A stretch of 41,338 bases of DNA from Clostridiaceae bacterium (GTDB lineage: Bacteria > Bacillota > Clostridia > DSM-8532), in NCBI GenBank assembly GCA_012520615.1, contig JAAYNX010000113.1, positions 1 through 41,338 on the forward strand, given 5' to 3'. A program made the translations under genes and the position numbers. Below, in pieces: positions 1 through 10,706 of the stretch. Within the stretch, counting starts at the first letter, position 1. Every line of letters starts with the position of its first letter. The notes under the pieces were generated by a model. It was given only the letters and a program-made list of their open reading frames with translations, was not told the origin of the DNA and searched no databases.

Positions 1-64
1 CTGTAACCTATTTGATTTATCACATGAATACTTGACAAAGGTAAAGTACAATGATATTTTAGTA

Positions 65-91
65 TTAGCACTCAATGGGTGAGAGTGCTAA
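65..91 (+). promoter_or_regulatory. CIRCE operator (HrcA binding site)
   Basis: Perfect TTAGCACTC-N9-GAGTGCTAA inverted repeat just upstream of hrcA; TTGACA at 32-37 is a candidate -35. Confidence 0.97.
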
Positions 92-113
92 CAATAAGAT
101 GGGGGTGAAGGTC

Positions 114-1169
114 ATGGTCTGGGAAAAAGAGCTAAATGAAAGAAAACGTGCTATATTAAAATCAATAATTGACGACTATATCCAATCAGCTCAGCCGGTT
201 GGTTCTAGAACAATTGCCAGAAAACATGAGCTTGGCCTTGGTTCTGCGACTATACGAAATGAAATGGCCGATTTAGAAGAGTTAGGATATATTTCGCAGC
301 CCCATACATCTGCTGGAAGAATACCTTCTGATAAAGGTTATCGCTTCTATGTAGAAAATTTAATGCAAATTCAAAGCCTTGCCAAAAACGAAATGGCTAT
401 AATTAGAAAGGCAATGGATGAAAAAATTGAGGAAATCAATGAGCTTATAAAAAGAGCAAGTACGATTATCTCAAATATAACAGGCTACACTGCGGTGGTA
501 ATGGCTCCGCAGCTCACAAGGTCACTGATAAAGTCTGTTCAGTTGCTAAATATTGATGAAAGGCGATTGCTGGTGGTAGTAGTTGCGGGAGGCGGAATTG
601 TTCACAACAGGCTTGTAAACCATTGTGGAACAATTGACAACACACATATTGCAAAGCTGAATCAGGCATTTAATATAATTACATCAGGAAAGACTTTAGA
701 TCAGATTTCTATGCCCATGGTAAGAGATCTACAGAAAGATATTAATGTGCCAGCAGATGTAATACTGTCAGTTTTTGAAGCAATTGAGGACTGTGTAAGG
801 AAAATTGAGACAGCTGATGTTTATTTAGATGGTATAACTAATATATTGAACTATCCGGAGTTTAATGATCTTATTAAAGCACGGGAAGTATTGGACATAC
901 TGAAGGAAAAAGATATAATAAACCAATTGGTGTTTGATGCATCATCGAAAAAGCAGCTTGAATTTAAGATAGGCAGTGAAAATGAAATTAATGAAATGAA
1001 GGATTTAAGTATAATTACTACTGTCTATGGGAGAGAAGGTAAAGATATCGGAACCATCGGCGTCATAGGTCCGACACGCATGACCTACGGCAAGGTAGTT
1101 TCGTCAATAAAATACATCAGGGAACTTCTTAATAGAGAAATGCTTAGAATGTTTGGAGATGATTCCTGA
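114..1169 (+). CDS. hrcA: Heat-inducible transcription repressor HrcA
   Basis: MVWEKELNERKRAILKSIIDDYIQSAQPVGSRTIA...; start placed at 114 after GGGGGTG RBS because the track start (75) lies inside CIRCE. Confidence 0.95.
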   Translation: MVWEKELNERKRAILKSIIDDYIQSAQPVGSRTIARKHELGLGSATIRNEMADLEELGYISQPHTSAGRIPSDKGYRFYVENLMQIQSLAKNEMAIIRKAMDEKIEEINELIKRASTIISNITGYTAVVMAPQLTRSLIKSVQLLNIDERRLLVVVVAGGGIVHNRLVNHCGTIDNTHIAKLNQAFNIITSGKTLDQISMPMVRDLQKDINVPADVILSVFEAIEDCVRKIETADVYLDGITNILNYPEFNDLIKAREVLDILKEKDIINQLVFDASSKKQLEFKIGSENEINEMKDLSIITTVYGREGKDIGTIGVIGPTRMTYGKVVSSIKYIRELLNREMLRMFGDDS

Positions 1170-1190
1170 TAGTACGAAAGGAAGCAAAAG

Positions 1191-1781
1191 ATGGCAAAGA
1201 AAAGTGATGTTGATCCAAAGAAGATAGTAATAACTGACGAAGATTCTGACAGCTTAAAAAAAGACGTGCAAGAATCATCGGAATCGAGTCAAGGTGAAGA
1301 TTTGGATAAAAAAAATGAGGACATTGACCTCAACGAGATAATTAAACAGAAGGATGCTGAGTTAAAGGAAACAGTAGACAGAATACAACGTTTGGCTGCG
1401 GAGTTTGATAACTTCAGGAAAAGAACTCAGAAGGAGAAAGAAAGACTATATGTAGATGCTGTTGTTGATGTTGTAGGGCAATTCCTTCCGGTTGTAGACA
1501 ATTTGGAGAGAGCTGTAACAGCAGCTGGGCAGGAGGAAAGTCAGGGCTTGCAAGAAGGTGTGAACTTAATTCTCAAACAAATAATAGGTGTACTTGAAAA
1601 AATGGGAGTAAAGCCTATTGAAGCAGTTGGCACGTGTTTTGACCCGGAAATTCATAATGCTGTTATGCATATTGAGGATGACACCCTTGACTGCAACATA
1701 GTAACAGAAGAATTCCAAAAGGGTTACATTTACAAAGACGAAGTGGTAATACGGCATTCTATGGTAAAAGTAGCAAACTAA
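1191..1781 (+). CDS. grpE: Nucleotide exchange factor GrpE
   Basis: RLAAEFDNFRKRTQKE, GVKPIEAVGTCFDPEIHNAVMHIED; position between hrcA and dnaK. Confidence 0.95.
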   Translation: MAKKSDVDPKKIVITDEDSDSLKKDVQESSESSQGEDLDKKNEDIDLNEIIKQKDAELKETVDRIQRLAAEFDNFRKRTQKEKERLYVDAVVDVVGQFLPVVDNLERAVTAAGQEESQGLQEGVNLILKQIIGVLEKMGVKPIEAVGTCFDPEIHNAVMHIEDDTLDCNIVTEEFQKGYIYKDEVVIRHSMVKVAN

Positions 1782-1862
1782 CAAGAAACTTTACTAAAAG
1801 ATTTAACTAAAAATATTGTACTCTTTGACCTTAAATATATATTAACAGGAGAGTGTTTAAAA

Positions 1863-3710
1863 ATGGCAAAAGTTATAGGTATAGACCTTGGAACAACTAA
1901 TTCATGCGTTGCCGTTATGGAAGGCGGCGAGCCGGTAGTAATTGCAAATGCGGAAGGAAATCGTACAACACCGTCAGTTGTAGCTTTTTCAAAAACTGGG
2001 GAGAGGCTTGTAGGCCAGGTGGCAAAGCGTCAGGCTATCACGAACCCGGAAAGAACTGTTATGTCCATAAAAAGAGATATGGGCACCGATAGAAAGATAA
2101 AAATTGACGATAAGAATTACACCCCGCAAGAAATTTCAGCAATGGTTCTGCAAAAACTTAAGGCAGATGCTGAGGCATACTTAGGAGAAACAGTTACTCA
2201 GGCAGTTATTACAGTTCCTGCATATTTTTCTGATTCCCAGCGTCAGGCAACAAAAGATGCGGGCAAAATCGCGGGACTAGAAGTATTAAGAATAATAAAT
2301 GAGCCTACTGCTGCGGCATTAGCTTATGGTCTGGATAAAGAAAGCGACCAGAAGATTCTTGTGTTCGACCTAGGCGGGGGAACATTCGACGTATCCCTTC
2401 TCGAAATCGGAGATGGAGTTTTTGAAGTTCTTGCGACTAACGGTAATAACCGTTTGGGCGGAGACGATTTCGACCAGAGAATTATTGATTGGCTTGCAGA
2501 TGGATTTAAAAAAGACAACGGTATTGATTTAAGAAATGACAAAATGGCAATGCAGCGCCTTAAGGAAGCGGCCGAGAAAGCTAAAATCGAGCTTTCTGGT
2601 GTAGCTCAATCAAATATCAATCTGCCCTTTATTACTGCCGATGCAACAGGGCCTAAGCACTTGGATATGAATTTAACCCGTGCTAAGTTTGATGAACTAA
2701 CTTCTGACTTGGTAGAAAAGACAATGGAACCACTAAGAAAAGCTATTTCAGATGCAGGTATTTCTCCTAGTGATGTTGAGAGAGTATTATTAGTTGGTGG
2801 TTCAACTCGTATCCCAGCAGTTCAAGAAGCTGTTAAGAAATTCTTAGGAAAAGATCCTTTCAAGGGCATAAATCCTGATGAATGTGTTGCTGTTGGCGCT
2901 GCGATACAGGCTGGCGTACTATCTGGAGAGGTTAAGGATTTACTCCTTTTGGATGTTACTCCGCTATCTCTTGGAATTGAAACCCTTGGAGGCGTATTTA
3001 CAAAACTTATTGAAAGGAACACAACTATTCCTTCAAAGAAAAGTCAAGTATTTTCAACTGCCGCAGACGGACAAACCAGTGTTGATATCAAGGTTTACCA
3101 AGGCGAGAGAGAGATGGCCGCACATAATAAGCTTCTGGGTAACTTCCAGCTTACCGGTATACCACCGGCTCCTCGTGGAGTGCCTCAGATAGAGGTTACT
3201 TTTGACATTGATGCCAACGGTATAGTACATGTATCCGCAAAAGATATGGGCACAGGAAATGAGCAGAATATTACCATTACTGCCAGCAGTAACTTAAGCG
3301 ATGCCGATATAGAAAAGGCCGTTAAAGAGGCTGAAAAATTCGCAGCTGAAGACAAAAAGCAGAAAGAAAGTATTGAGACTCGTAATCAAGCCGACAGCGC
3401 GGTTTATCAAGCGGAAAAGACACTAAAAGAAGTGGGCGATAAAATAAGTGCTGATGATAAATCTGCAGTTGAAGCCGAGATCAATAAGGTTAAGGAAGCA
3501 CTTAAAGGTAGTGATAACGAGGCTATAAGACAAGCAACAGAAGGCTTGACCCAAGCATTCTATGGAATATCTCAAAAATTGTATCAACAGAATCCTCAGG
3601 GTCAAGGACCTAATCCAGGCGAAGGATTTAATCCCGGAGCCGAAGGCAACCCTCAAGACAATGTATACAATGCAGACTACAAAGTAGTTGACGAGGATGA
3701 TAAACAATAA
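1863..3710 (+). CDS. dnaK: Chaperone DnaK
   Basis: [22 protein letters not shown]; full-length Hsp70. Confidence 0.99.
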   Translation: MAKVIGIDLGTTNSCVAVMEGGEPVVIANAEGNRTTPSVVAFSKTGERLVGQVAKRQAITNPERTVMSIKRDMGTDRKIKIDDKNYTPQEISAMVLQKLKADAEAYLGETVTQAVITVPAYFSDSQRQATKDAGKIAGLEVLRIINEPTAAALAYGLDKESDQKILVFDLGGGTFDVSLLEIGDGVFEVLATNGNNRLGGDDFDQRIIDWLADGFKKDNGIDLRNDKMAMQRLKEAAEKAKIELSGVAQSNINLPFITADATGPKHLDMNLTRAKFDELTSDLVEKTMEPLRKAISDAGISPSDVERVLLVGGSTRIPAVQEAVKKFLGKDPFKGINPDECVAVGAAIQAGVLSGEVKDLLLLDVTPLSLGIETLGGVFTKLIERNTTIPSKKSQVFSTAADGQTSVDIKVYQGEREMAAHNKLLGNFQLTGIPPAPRGVPQIEVTFDIDANGIVHVSAKDMGTGNEQNITITASSNLSDADIEKAVKEAEKFAAEDKKQKESIETRNQADSAVYQAEKTLKEVGDKISADDKSAVEAEINKVKEALKGSDNEAIRQATEGLTQAFYGISQKLYQQNPQGQGPNPGEGFNPGAEGNPQDNVYNADYKVVDEDDKQ

Positions 3711-3769
3711 AATACTGATATAATGTTGATTGATAAAATCACATTTAAAATTCTTAGCCGAAAAAATTT

Positions 3770-3804
3770 GAAACGGTATTTGTCTGAATGACATCTACCG
3801 TTTC
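3770..3804. repeat. Inverted repeat between dnaK and dnaJ
   Basis: GAAACGGTA-N17-TACCGTTTC, not followed by a strong U-tract. Confidence 0.7.
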
Positions 3805-3840
3805 ACGTTTGTATATCTAAAGCTATTTGGAGGGTTAATC

Positions 3841-4977
3841 TTGGCTGATAAAAGAGATTACTATGAGGTGCTTGGCCTATCAAAGCAGGCATCCTCTGAA
3901 GATATAAAAAAGGCTTACAGAAAGCTAGCCAAAAAGTATCACCCGGATATGAATCAGGGTGACAAGGAAGCTGAATCAAAGTTTAAAGAGGTAAACGAAG
4001 CCTACAGCGTATTAAGTGACGAACAAAAACGTTCCAACTATGACCGTTTCGGCCATGCTGCCTTTGATGGTACAGGTGGAGGGTTCAGCGGTTTCGATGG
4101 CTTTGGATTCGGAGGATTGGATGACCTTTTTGAGACTTTCATGGGCGGAGGCTTTGGCCGCAGTAGAAGAGGCGGAAATAACGGGCCGGCCCGAGGAAAA
4201 GATCTTCAATATTCAATAGAAATTACTTTTGAAGAAGCCGCGTTTGGTGTTACAAAGGATATTCCAGTGACTAGGATGCAAACCTGTACCACATGCAGTG
4301 GTTCTGGTGCAAAGCCGGGGACCTCGGTAGAAAATTGTAAGCATTGCCAAGGAACGGGGCAAGTGCGCTATTCCCAAGCAACCCCGTTTGGTCAATTTGT
4401 TAATGTAAAGACCTGTGATGTCTGTCGTGGTGAAGGTAAAATAATTACACAACCATGTGAAACATGCCGTGGTAAAGCCAGAGTATCAAAGAATTCACGT
4501 ATAAGCCTAAATATACCTGCTGGTATAGATGAGGGTCAAACCATGTCTCTGAAAGGTGAAGGTGAGTCAGGTTTAAGGGGAGGCCCTGCAGGTGATTTGT
4601 ATGTGACAATACATATCAAGCCCCATGTGATTTTCAAAAGGGAAGGCTATGATGTTGTTTGTGATATACCAATATCCTTTATACAAGCAGCGTTAGGAGC
4701 TGAAATTGATATTCCTACAATTGATGGTATGATAAAGCATACCATACCGGAGGGTACTCAGACTGCAACAGTATTCAAGATAAAAGGTAAAGGAATTAAG
4801 CGACTGAGAAGCAATTCTAGGGGTGACCAATATATTCGCGTAAATGTTGAAGTCCCTAAAAAGCTGTCTCAAAAGCAAAAAGACTTACTGCGTCAATTAG
4901 CCGAAATCAGCGGTGATGAAGGACTTGACCAGAAAAAAAGTTTTTTTGATAAGGTGAAAGATTTATTTAAAGAATGA
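3841..4977 (+). CDS. dnaJ: Chaperone DnaJ
   Basis: J domain with HPD, G/F region, CxxCxGxG zinc-finger repeats; TTG start. Confidence 0.98.
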   Translation: MADKRDYYEVLGLSKQASSEDIKKAYRKLAKKYHPDMNQGDKEAESKFKEVNEAYSVLSDEQKRSNYDRFGHAAFDGTGGGFSGFDGFGFGGLDDLFETFMGGGFGRSRRGGNNGPARGKDLQYSIEITFEEAAFGVTKDIPVTRMQTCTTCSGSGAKPGTSVENCKHCQGTGQVRYSQATPFGQFVNVKTCDVCRGEGKIITQPCETCRGKARVSKNSRISLNIPAGIDEGQTMSLKGEGESGLRGGPAGDLYVTIHIKPHVIFKREGYDVVCDIPISFIQAALGAEIDIPTIDGMIKHTIPEGTQTATVFKIKGKGIKRLRSNSRGDQYIRVNVEVPKKLSQKQKDLLRQLAEISGDEGLDQKKSFFDKVKDLFKE

Positions 4978-4990
4978 AAGCAGGTATCCT

Positions 4991-5923
4991 ATGAAATGGA
5001 TTGAAATCTCAGTCAGAACAAATCAACAAGCTTCGGAAGTAATAGCTGAGAAGCTTATGAATATGGGGGCTAATGGAACAGAAATGGTTGATCCGGCGGC
5101 TTTTCGCCAAGCTCTTGAAAATAACAAATATCTAGATTATGCCGATAATGGATTAATAGATAAGTATGGGACTGATGTTATAGTAAGAGCATACTTTTCT
5201 GAAAATCTTAACCCTATCAATATAACAGATGAACTTAAACTTGCACTAGACAGCATTTCAGCCTATATGGATATTGGTTCTGGAGATATAACGTATTTGC
5301 TACGAGATGATAGTGAATGGAAGGATACTTGGAAACAGTATTTTAAGCCATTTAAGTTTACCGAAAGAATTGTGATAAAACCAAGCTGGGAGGAATACAT
5401 CCAAAAAGATGATGAAATAGTTATTGAATTGGATCCTGGTATGGCTTTTGGAACAGGCACCCATGAGACAACAAAAATGTGCGCCCTACTGGGTGAAAAA
5501 TATGTAAAAGCAAACGATAGGGTGCTGGATCTGGGTTGCGGAACAGCAATTTTGGGATTAATGGCAGTTAAGCTTGGGGCATCATCTGCTCTTGCAGTGG
5601 ATATCGATGAAGCAGCAGTTAAGACAGCACATCAAAACATCGAAAATAATGGGGAAATAGAGAAAATTCGGGTAATGAGAGGTGCTATTTGTGATGTTCC
5701 CAAAGAAACTTTTGATTTGATATTTATCAATATCATCGCAGATGTTATTATAGAAATATCAAAGGAAATAAATGCATATGTGAAAAGCGGAACGAACATC
5801 ATTCTTTCGGGTATTATAAAGGAACGAAAAGCCGAAGTGAAAAGCAAGTTCTTAGATTTGGGCTTTGATTTTATAGATGAATTGAATATGGGAGAATGGG
5901 AGGCAATGGTTTTTCGTGCATAG
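4991..5923 (+). CDS. prmA: Ribosomal protein L11 methyltransferase PrmA
   Basis: DPGMAFGTGTHETTKMC and VLDLGCGTAILGL motifs. Confidence 0.95.
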   Translation: MKWIEISVRTNQQASEVIAEKLMNMGANGTEMVDPAAFRQALENNKYLDYADNGLIDKYGTDVIVRAYFSENLNPINITDELKLALDSISAYMDIGSGDITYLLRDDSEWKDTWKQYFKPFKFTERIVIKPSWEEYIQKDDEIVIELDPGMAFGTGTHETTKMCALLGEKYVKANDRVLDLGCGTAILGLMAVKLGASSALAVDIDEAAVKTAHQNIENNGEIEKIRVMRGAICDVPKETFDLIFINIIADVIIEISKEINAYVKSGTNIILSGIIKERKAEVKSKFLDLGFDFIDELNMGEWEAMVFRA

Positions 5924-6665
5924 ATTTATGGTAGCTCCCGCCAATATTCAAAATGATAGAATTATACTGGAGGGGGATGATTTAAAGCATTTAAGACAGG
6001 TGTTGAGAATAGAACCCGGAGATACAGTATTTGTATTTGACGGGAGTGGCATCGAATATGAAGCAATTATTCTGTCTATGGACAAATTTAGAGCTATTGC
6101 CCAAATAAAGGCTACCTTTCAAAATGAAGCAGAACCGCAAACTCACGTCACTTTGTTTCAGGGAGTCCTAAAAGGTGAAAAAATGGACCTTATAATCCAA
6201 AAGGGAGTCGAATTGGGAGTTCATAGGATTGTTCCTGTTATTACAAACAGAACAGTTGTAAAGCTTAATAAAAAAGATAGTGAGAAAAAAGCGGAGCGAT
6301 GGTCTAAAATAGCAAGAGAAGCCGCTAAACAATGCCGTAGAGCTTATGTTCCAGAGGTTACCGAGCCTATTAGTTTCGATGAATCTTTGTTAAAAGCCAA
6401 AGAATTTGGAGCTACTCTATTTTTGTATGAAAATGAGGGAAAAAAATGTTTGAAAGAAACGCTGAAATGTTATACTATTAATAAGATTGAGGATATCTCG
6501 CTGTTTGTCGGGCCAGAGGGCGGTTTTACACTTCAAGAAGTTGAAAATTGCAAAGATTTAGGTTACGATATAGTGGGTTTGGGAAAACGAATATTAAGAG
6601 CAGAAACAGCAGCAATTTCGGTCCTTTCAATTATTATGTATGAGATGGGTGAAATTAGTATATGA
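5916..6665 (+). CDS. rsmE: 16S rRNA (uracil-1498-N3)-methyltransferase RsmE
   Basis: LFQGVLKGEKMDLIIQKGVELGV, VGPEGGFTLQEVE, LGKRILRAETA motifs. Confidence 0.95.
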   Translation: MHRFMVAPANIQNDRIILEGDDLKHLRQVLRIEPGDTVFVFDGSGIEYEAIILSMDKFRAIAQIKATFQNEAEPQTHVTLFQGVLKGEKMDLIIQKGVELGVHRIVPVITNRTVVKLNKKDSEKKAERWSKIAREAAKQCRRAYVPEVTEPISFDESLLKAKEFGATLFLYENEGKKCLKETLKCYTINKIEDISLFVGPEGGFTLQEVENCKDLGYDIVGLGKRILRAETAAISVLSIIMYEMGEISI

Positions 6666-7039
6666 AAAAGATCACTTTTGTTATTACTGATGATGCAATA
6701 TTTATGCGCACATTATTAAGGAAAATCATCGAGCAAACAGAAGAATATGAAGTTGTGGGAGAGGCATCCAATGGTCGTGAAGCTATTGAAGCGGCAGAAA
6801 GATATCAACCAAGCATCTTGACATTGGATATTACTATGCCTGAAATGGACGGTATTCAGGCAGTTAAAGAAATCCTTAAGGTCAGTCCCAAAACTCGTAT
6901 TATTATGGTTTCTGCGATGGGGCAACAATCAATGGTTATTGAAGCCATTAAACAAGGGGCTAAGGACTTTGTTGTCAAACCCTTTGATAAATCTAGAGTA
7001 TACCAGTCCATTAAAAATGTTCTTGCTATGGATAATTAA
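6662..7039 (+). CDS. Stand-alone CheY-like response regulator receiver
   Basis: Receiver domain: ITDDAIFMRTLLR, LDITMPEMDG, VSAMGQ, KPF; ATGA overlap with rsmE. Confidence 0.9.
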   Translation: MKKITFVITDDAIFMRTLLRKIIEQTEEYEVVGEASNGREAIEAAERYQPSILTLDITMPEMDGIQAVKEILKVSPKTRIIMVSAMGQQSMVIEAIKQGAKDFVVKPFDKSRVYQSIKNVLAMDN

Positions 7040-7075
7040 AATTCATTCAAGAAATAATAAGGAGTACTTAATTTA

Positions 7076-7951
7076 ATGCTAAGAAGTATGACTGGCTTTG
7101 GCCACTGTGAATATACCGAAAACGATATTACTTTTACTGTTGAGATTAAGACTGTTAATCATCGGTACAGCGATATCTTTCTTAGAATGCCAAAACAGCT
7201 TTCTGTCTTTGAAGAAAAAATCCGTTCCCTTACATCGGCGAAAATACAAAGGGGAAAGATTGATATTTACATAACCTATGATAATAAATCTTCTAGTTTT
7301 CAAGAGGTAATGCTTGACGAGCGACTTGCCGAGGCATATTGTGAAACTCTTAGGAAAATTTCGGATAATCTTGGGCTTAGAGACGATATATCAGCCACAT
7401 CTTTGGCTAGATTTCCTGATATTTTGAAGGTTGAGAAACAGGATAATAACGAAGAAATTGGTAAAATTTTAGAGAAGGCTTTTAATCTTGCCCTCGAAGA
7501 GCTTTTGCATATGAGGATGCGAGAAGGAGAAAAGCTTAAAGAGGCCTTGTTAAACAATCTTTCTGTAGTTGAAAAATTTATCGAGAAAATACGGGAAAAA
7601 GCTCCTTTAGTTGTTAAAGAATATAAACTAAAGCTTGAGGCAAGATTATCAGAACTGATTGATTTGCAAAGAGTTGATCCTGCACGAATAGCGACTGAAG
7701 TTGCTCTGTATGCTGATAAATGCAGTATAGATGAAGAGCTTGTAAGATTACAAAGCCACATTATGCAGATGAGAGAAATGCTGAATGAGGGCAGTCCCGT
7801 CGGTAAAAAGGCTGATTTTTTAATTCAAGAAATGAATAGAGAAGTAAATACGATAGGATCAAAAGCTAGCGATCTTGATATTACGAGAAATGTTGTCGAG
7901 CTTAAAAGTGAAATAGAAAAGATTCGAGAGCAAATCCAAAATATTGAATAA
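7076..7951 (+). CDS. YicC family protein (putative endoribonuclease)
   Basis: MLRSMTGFGHCEY N-terminus and GKKADFLIQEMNREVNTIGSKASD C-terminus. Confidence 0.95.
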   Translation: MLRSMTGFGHCEYTENDITFTVEIKTVNHRYSDIFLRMPKQLSVFEEKIRSLTSAKIQRGKIDIYITYDNKSSSFQEVMLDERLAEAYCETLRKISDNLGLRDDISATSLARFPDILKVEKQDNNEEIGKILEKAFNLALEELLHMRMREGEKLKEALLNNLSVVEKFIEKIREKAPLVVKEYKLKLEARLSELIDLQRVDPARIATEVALYADKCSIDEELVRLQSHIMQMREMLNEGSPVGKKADFLIQEMNREVNTIGSKASDLDITRNVVELKSEIEKIREQIQNIE

Positions 7952-7972
7952 TTATTGATTACGGAGGAGCTA

Positions 7973-8269
7973 ATGAAGCTAATCAATGTTGGGTTCGGAA
8001 ATATGGTTTCCTCAAATAGAATAATAGCTATTGTAAGCCCTGAATCGGCTCCCATTAAGCGTATTATTCAAGAGGGGAGAGAACGGGGAGTTTTAATAGA
8101 TGCTACTTATGGCAGAAGAACTCGTGCGGTTATAATAACAGACAGTGATCATGTCATTCTTTCTGCTCTACAGCCTGAGACTGTTGCAAACAGGATACAA
8201 GACCTGGATGAAGAATCAGCGGTTGAGGTGTCAAAAAAGATAAAACCTGAACGGGGGGCAGATATATGA
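7973..8269 (+). CDS. remA: Extracellular matrix regulator RemA (DUF370)
   Basis: [32 protein letters not shown]; start placed at 7973 after GGAGG; yicC-remA-gmk-rpoZ order. Confidence 0.92.
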   Translation: MKLINVGFGNMVSSNRIIAIVSPESAPIKRIIQEGRERGVLIDATYGRRTRAVIITDSDHVILSALQPETVANRIQDLDEESAVEVSKKIKPERGADI

Positions 8270-8871
8270 ATCCGGGTTTGCTTGTTGTTGTTTCGGGACC
8301 GGCAGGAGTGGGCAAGGGAACCATAGTCAGAAAAATGATGGAGAACGATCCAAAGTTCGTTTATTCAATTTCGGCAACATCCCGGCTACCCAGAGCAACA
8401 GAAACCGAAGGTAGGAACTACTACTTTAAAACGCGAGAACAATTCGAAGAAATGATAAAAAATGAAGAACTAATAGAATGGGTGGAGTACTGCGGGAATT
8501 ATTACGGAACTCCTAGAAGCCTCGTTTGTAGTGAGATAGAAAAAGGTAATGTAGTCATACTGGAAATTGAAGTTGATGGAGCACTTAATGTAAAACGCAT
8601 GTTTCCAGATTGTATACTTTGCTTCATAATACCGCCGGATTTTAGTGAGCTTGAGAAAAGGCTTAGAGGAAGAGGTACGGATACAGAGGAATCTATAACG
8701 AAAAGACTCTCAAGAGCAAAAGAAGAGTTTAAGCTGATAAAAGAGTATGACTATTTAATTTTAAATGATAGTATTGAAAACGCAGCGCAAAGGTTCTTTA
8801 GCATAGTACAGGCCGAGCAAATGCGAACAAATAGAAACAAAGAATTAATCAATAAATTCGAAAATATTTAG
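8266..8871 (+). CDS. gmk: Guanylate kinase
   Basis: [18 protein letters not shown]-loop, [19 protein letters not shown]. Confidence 0.97.
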   Translation: MNPGLLVVVSGPAGVGKGTIVRKMMENDPKFVYSISATSRLPRATETEGRNYYFKTREQFEEMIKNEELIEWVEYCGNYYGTPRSLVCSEIEKGNVVILEIEVDGALNVKRMFPDCILCFIIPPDFSELEKRLRGRGTDTEESITKRLSRAKEEFKLIKEYDYLILNDSIENAAQRFFSIVQAEQMRTNRNKELINKFENI

Positions 8872-8887
8872 AGGAGTTGGATTTTTT

Positions 8888-9145
8888 ATGATTTATCCCC
8901 CGATGTCTTCTTTATTAAAGAAGGTAGACAGCCGATATACTTTAGTGATTTTAACCGCTAAACGTGCCCGTATGTTAACAAATGGAGCAAGGAAACAAAC
9001 CAGTTTCAATTCAGACAAAGATGTTACGGTTGCCATTCATGAAATTGATGAGGGCGCTATTCGTTACCACAAAGTAAAAAAACAGCAACCAACACATGAA
9101 AATATGGTCGAGGCCTCACTAAACAGCAGCGAGGATCAGGTTTAA
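8888..9145 (+). CDS. rpoZ: RNA polymerase omega subunit
   Basis: Small protein directly after gmk; YTLVILTAKRARML resembles omega core. Confidence 0.88.
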   Translation: MIYPPMSSLLKKVDSRYTLVILTAKRARMLTNGARKQTSFNSDKDVTVAIHEIDEGAIRYHKVKKQQPTHENMVEASLNSSEDQV

Positions 9146-9180
9146 CTATAAATTATAGAACGCTTCAGGAGGAAGAATAG

Positions 9181-10572
9181 ATGCAGTTTGAAAAAACCAT
9201 GGAGAAAGTTGTCGCGCTGTGCAAGAACCGTGGCTTCATTTTTCAGGGATCAGAAATATATGATGGACTTGCAAATACTTGGGATTATGGTCCATTAGGG
9301 GTTGAGTATAAAAACAATATTAAAAAAGCATGGTGGAAAAAATTTATCCAAGAAAGCCCTTACAATGTAGGGGTTGATTGCGCCATTCTAATGAATCCGC
9401 AGGTTTGGGTAGCATCAGGCCATGTAGCTGGATTTTCAGATCCTTTAATTGATTGTAAACAATGTAAAACAAGGCATAGAGCAGATAAGATTATTGAAGA
9501 TTTTAATATTGCCAATAATATAGACATGGTTGTTGACGGGTTACCCAACGAAGAAATGACAGCTTACTTAAAAGAAAAAAATATCCCATGTCCGAATTGC
9601 GGAGGACATGATTTCACTGACATAAGAAAATTCAATCTTATGTTCAAAACCTTCCAAGGTGTAACAGAGGATTCTAAATATGAAATATATCTTCGCCCTG
9701 AAACGGCTCAAGGTATATTTGTCAATTTCAAAAATGTTCAGAGATCAACTCGAAAAAAGATTCCTTTTGGTATAGGGCAAATAGGTAAATCATTTAGAAA
9801 CGAAATTACTCCTGGTAATTTTACGTTCAGAATAAGAGAATTTGAGCAAATGGAGCTTGAATTCTTCTGCGAACCGGGAACTGACTTGGACTGGTTCTAT
9901 TATTGGAAGGATTTTTGTAAAAACTGGTTGATTAATCTTGGCATGAAAGAAGAAAATATTAGAATGCGCGATCATTCCAAGGAAGAACTCTCCCATTACA
10001 GCAAGGCAACAACAGACATTGAGTTTAAATTCCCATTTGGATGGGGTGAGCTTTGGGGTATAGCCGATCGCACAGATTTTGACTTAAAGCAGCATATGGA
10101 GCACGCAAAAGAAGATTTATCATACTTTGATCCAGTCAAAAATGAAAAGTATATACCATATTGTGTGGAGCCCTCACTAGGCGCAGACCGTGTGGCATTA
10201 GCTTTCCTTTGCGATGCTTATGATGAAGAAGAAGTTGCTGAAGGCGATGTAAGAACTGTATTAAGATTACATCCTACTCTCGCTCCGATTAAAGCTGCAA
10301 TACTTCCTTTGTCAAAGAAACTCTCAGACGAAGCTTTTAAAATTCATGAAGCACTCAGTAAGGAGTTTGTATGTGAGTTTGATGAAGCAGGATCAATAGG
10401 AAAGCGCTACAGAAGGCAGGATGAGATAGGAACCCCATTCTGTATAACTTTTGACTTTGATTCTTTAGAAGATAATTGTGTCACCATTCGTGAGCGCGAT
10501 ACAATGCAACAGGTTAGGATTCCGATTAATGATTTAAATGGCTATTTAAAGGAAAGAATATTCTCATACTAA
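9181..10572 (+). CDS. glyS: Glycyl-tRNA synthetase (dimeric class II)
   Basis: [27 protein letters not shown]; class II motifs [25 protein letters not shown]. Confidence 0.97.
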   Translation: MQFEKTMEKVVALCKNRGFIFQGSEIYDGLANTWDYGPLGVEYKNNIKKAWWKKFIQESPYNVGVDCAILMNPQVWVASGHVAGFSDPLIDCKQCKTRHRADKIIEDFNIANNIDMVVDGLPNEEMTAYLKEKNIPCPNCGGHDFTDIRKFNLMFKTFQGVTEDSKYEIYLRPETAQGIFVNFKNVQRSTRKKIPFGIGQIGKSFRNEITPGNFTFRIREFEQMELEFFCEPGTDLDWFYYWKDFCKNWLINLGMKEENIRMRDHSKEELSHYSKATTDIEFKFPFGWGELWGIADRTDFDLKQHMEHAKEDLSYFDPVKNEKYIPYCVEPSLGADRVALAFLCDAYDEEEVAEGDVRTVLRLHPTLAPIKAAILPLSKKLSDEAFKIHEALSKEFVCEFDEAGSIGKRYRRQDEIGTPFCITFDFDSLEDNCVTIRERDTMQQVRIPINDLNGYLKERIFSY

Positions 10573-10706
10573 ATAGAGATGCCCCCCGCCTGTAGAGGTG
10601 AAGGTGCCCCTTATTATTTAGTTGAAATATATAATCATACAAAAACTGTTTTAATGACAAGAAAGCAAATAATTGCTTAAAAAATATTATCGGGAGGTAG
10701 AATTAC

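Noticed and set aside
1566-1784. Antisense ORF opposite grpE
   Set aside because: Fully overlaps a confident gene; composition typical of an antisense shadow ORF. The same applies to ORFs opposite dnaK, ppdK, proA and others
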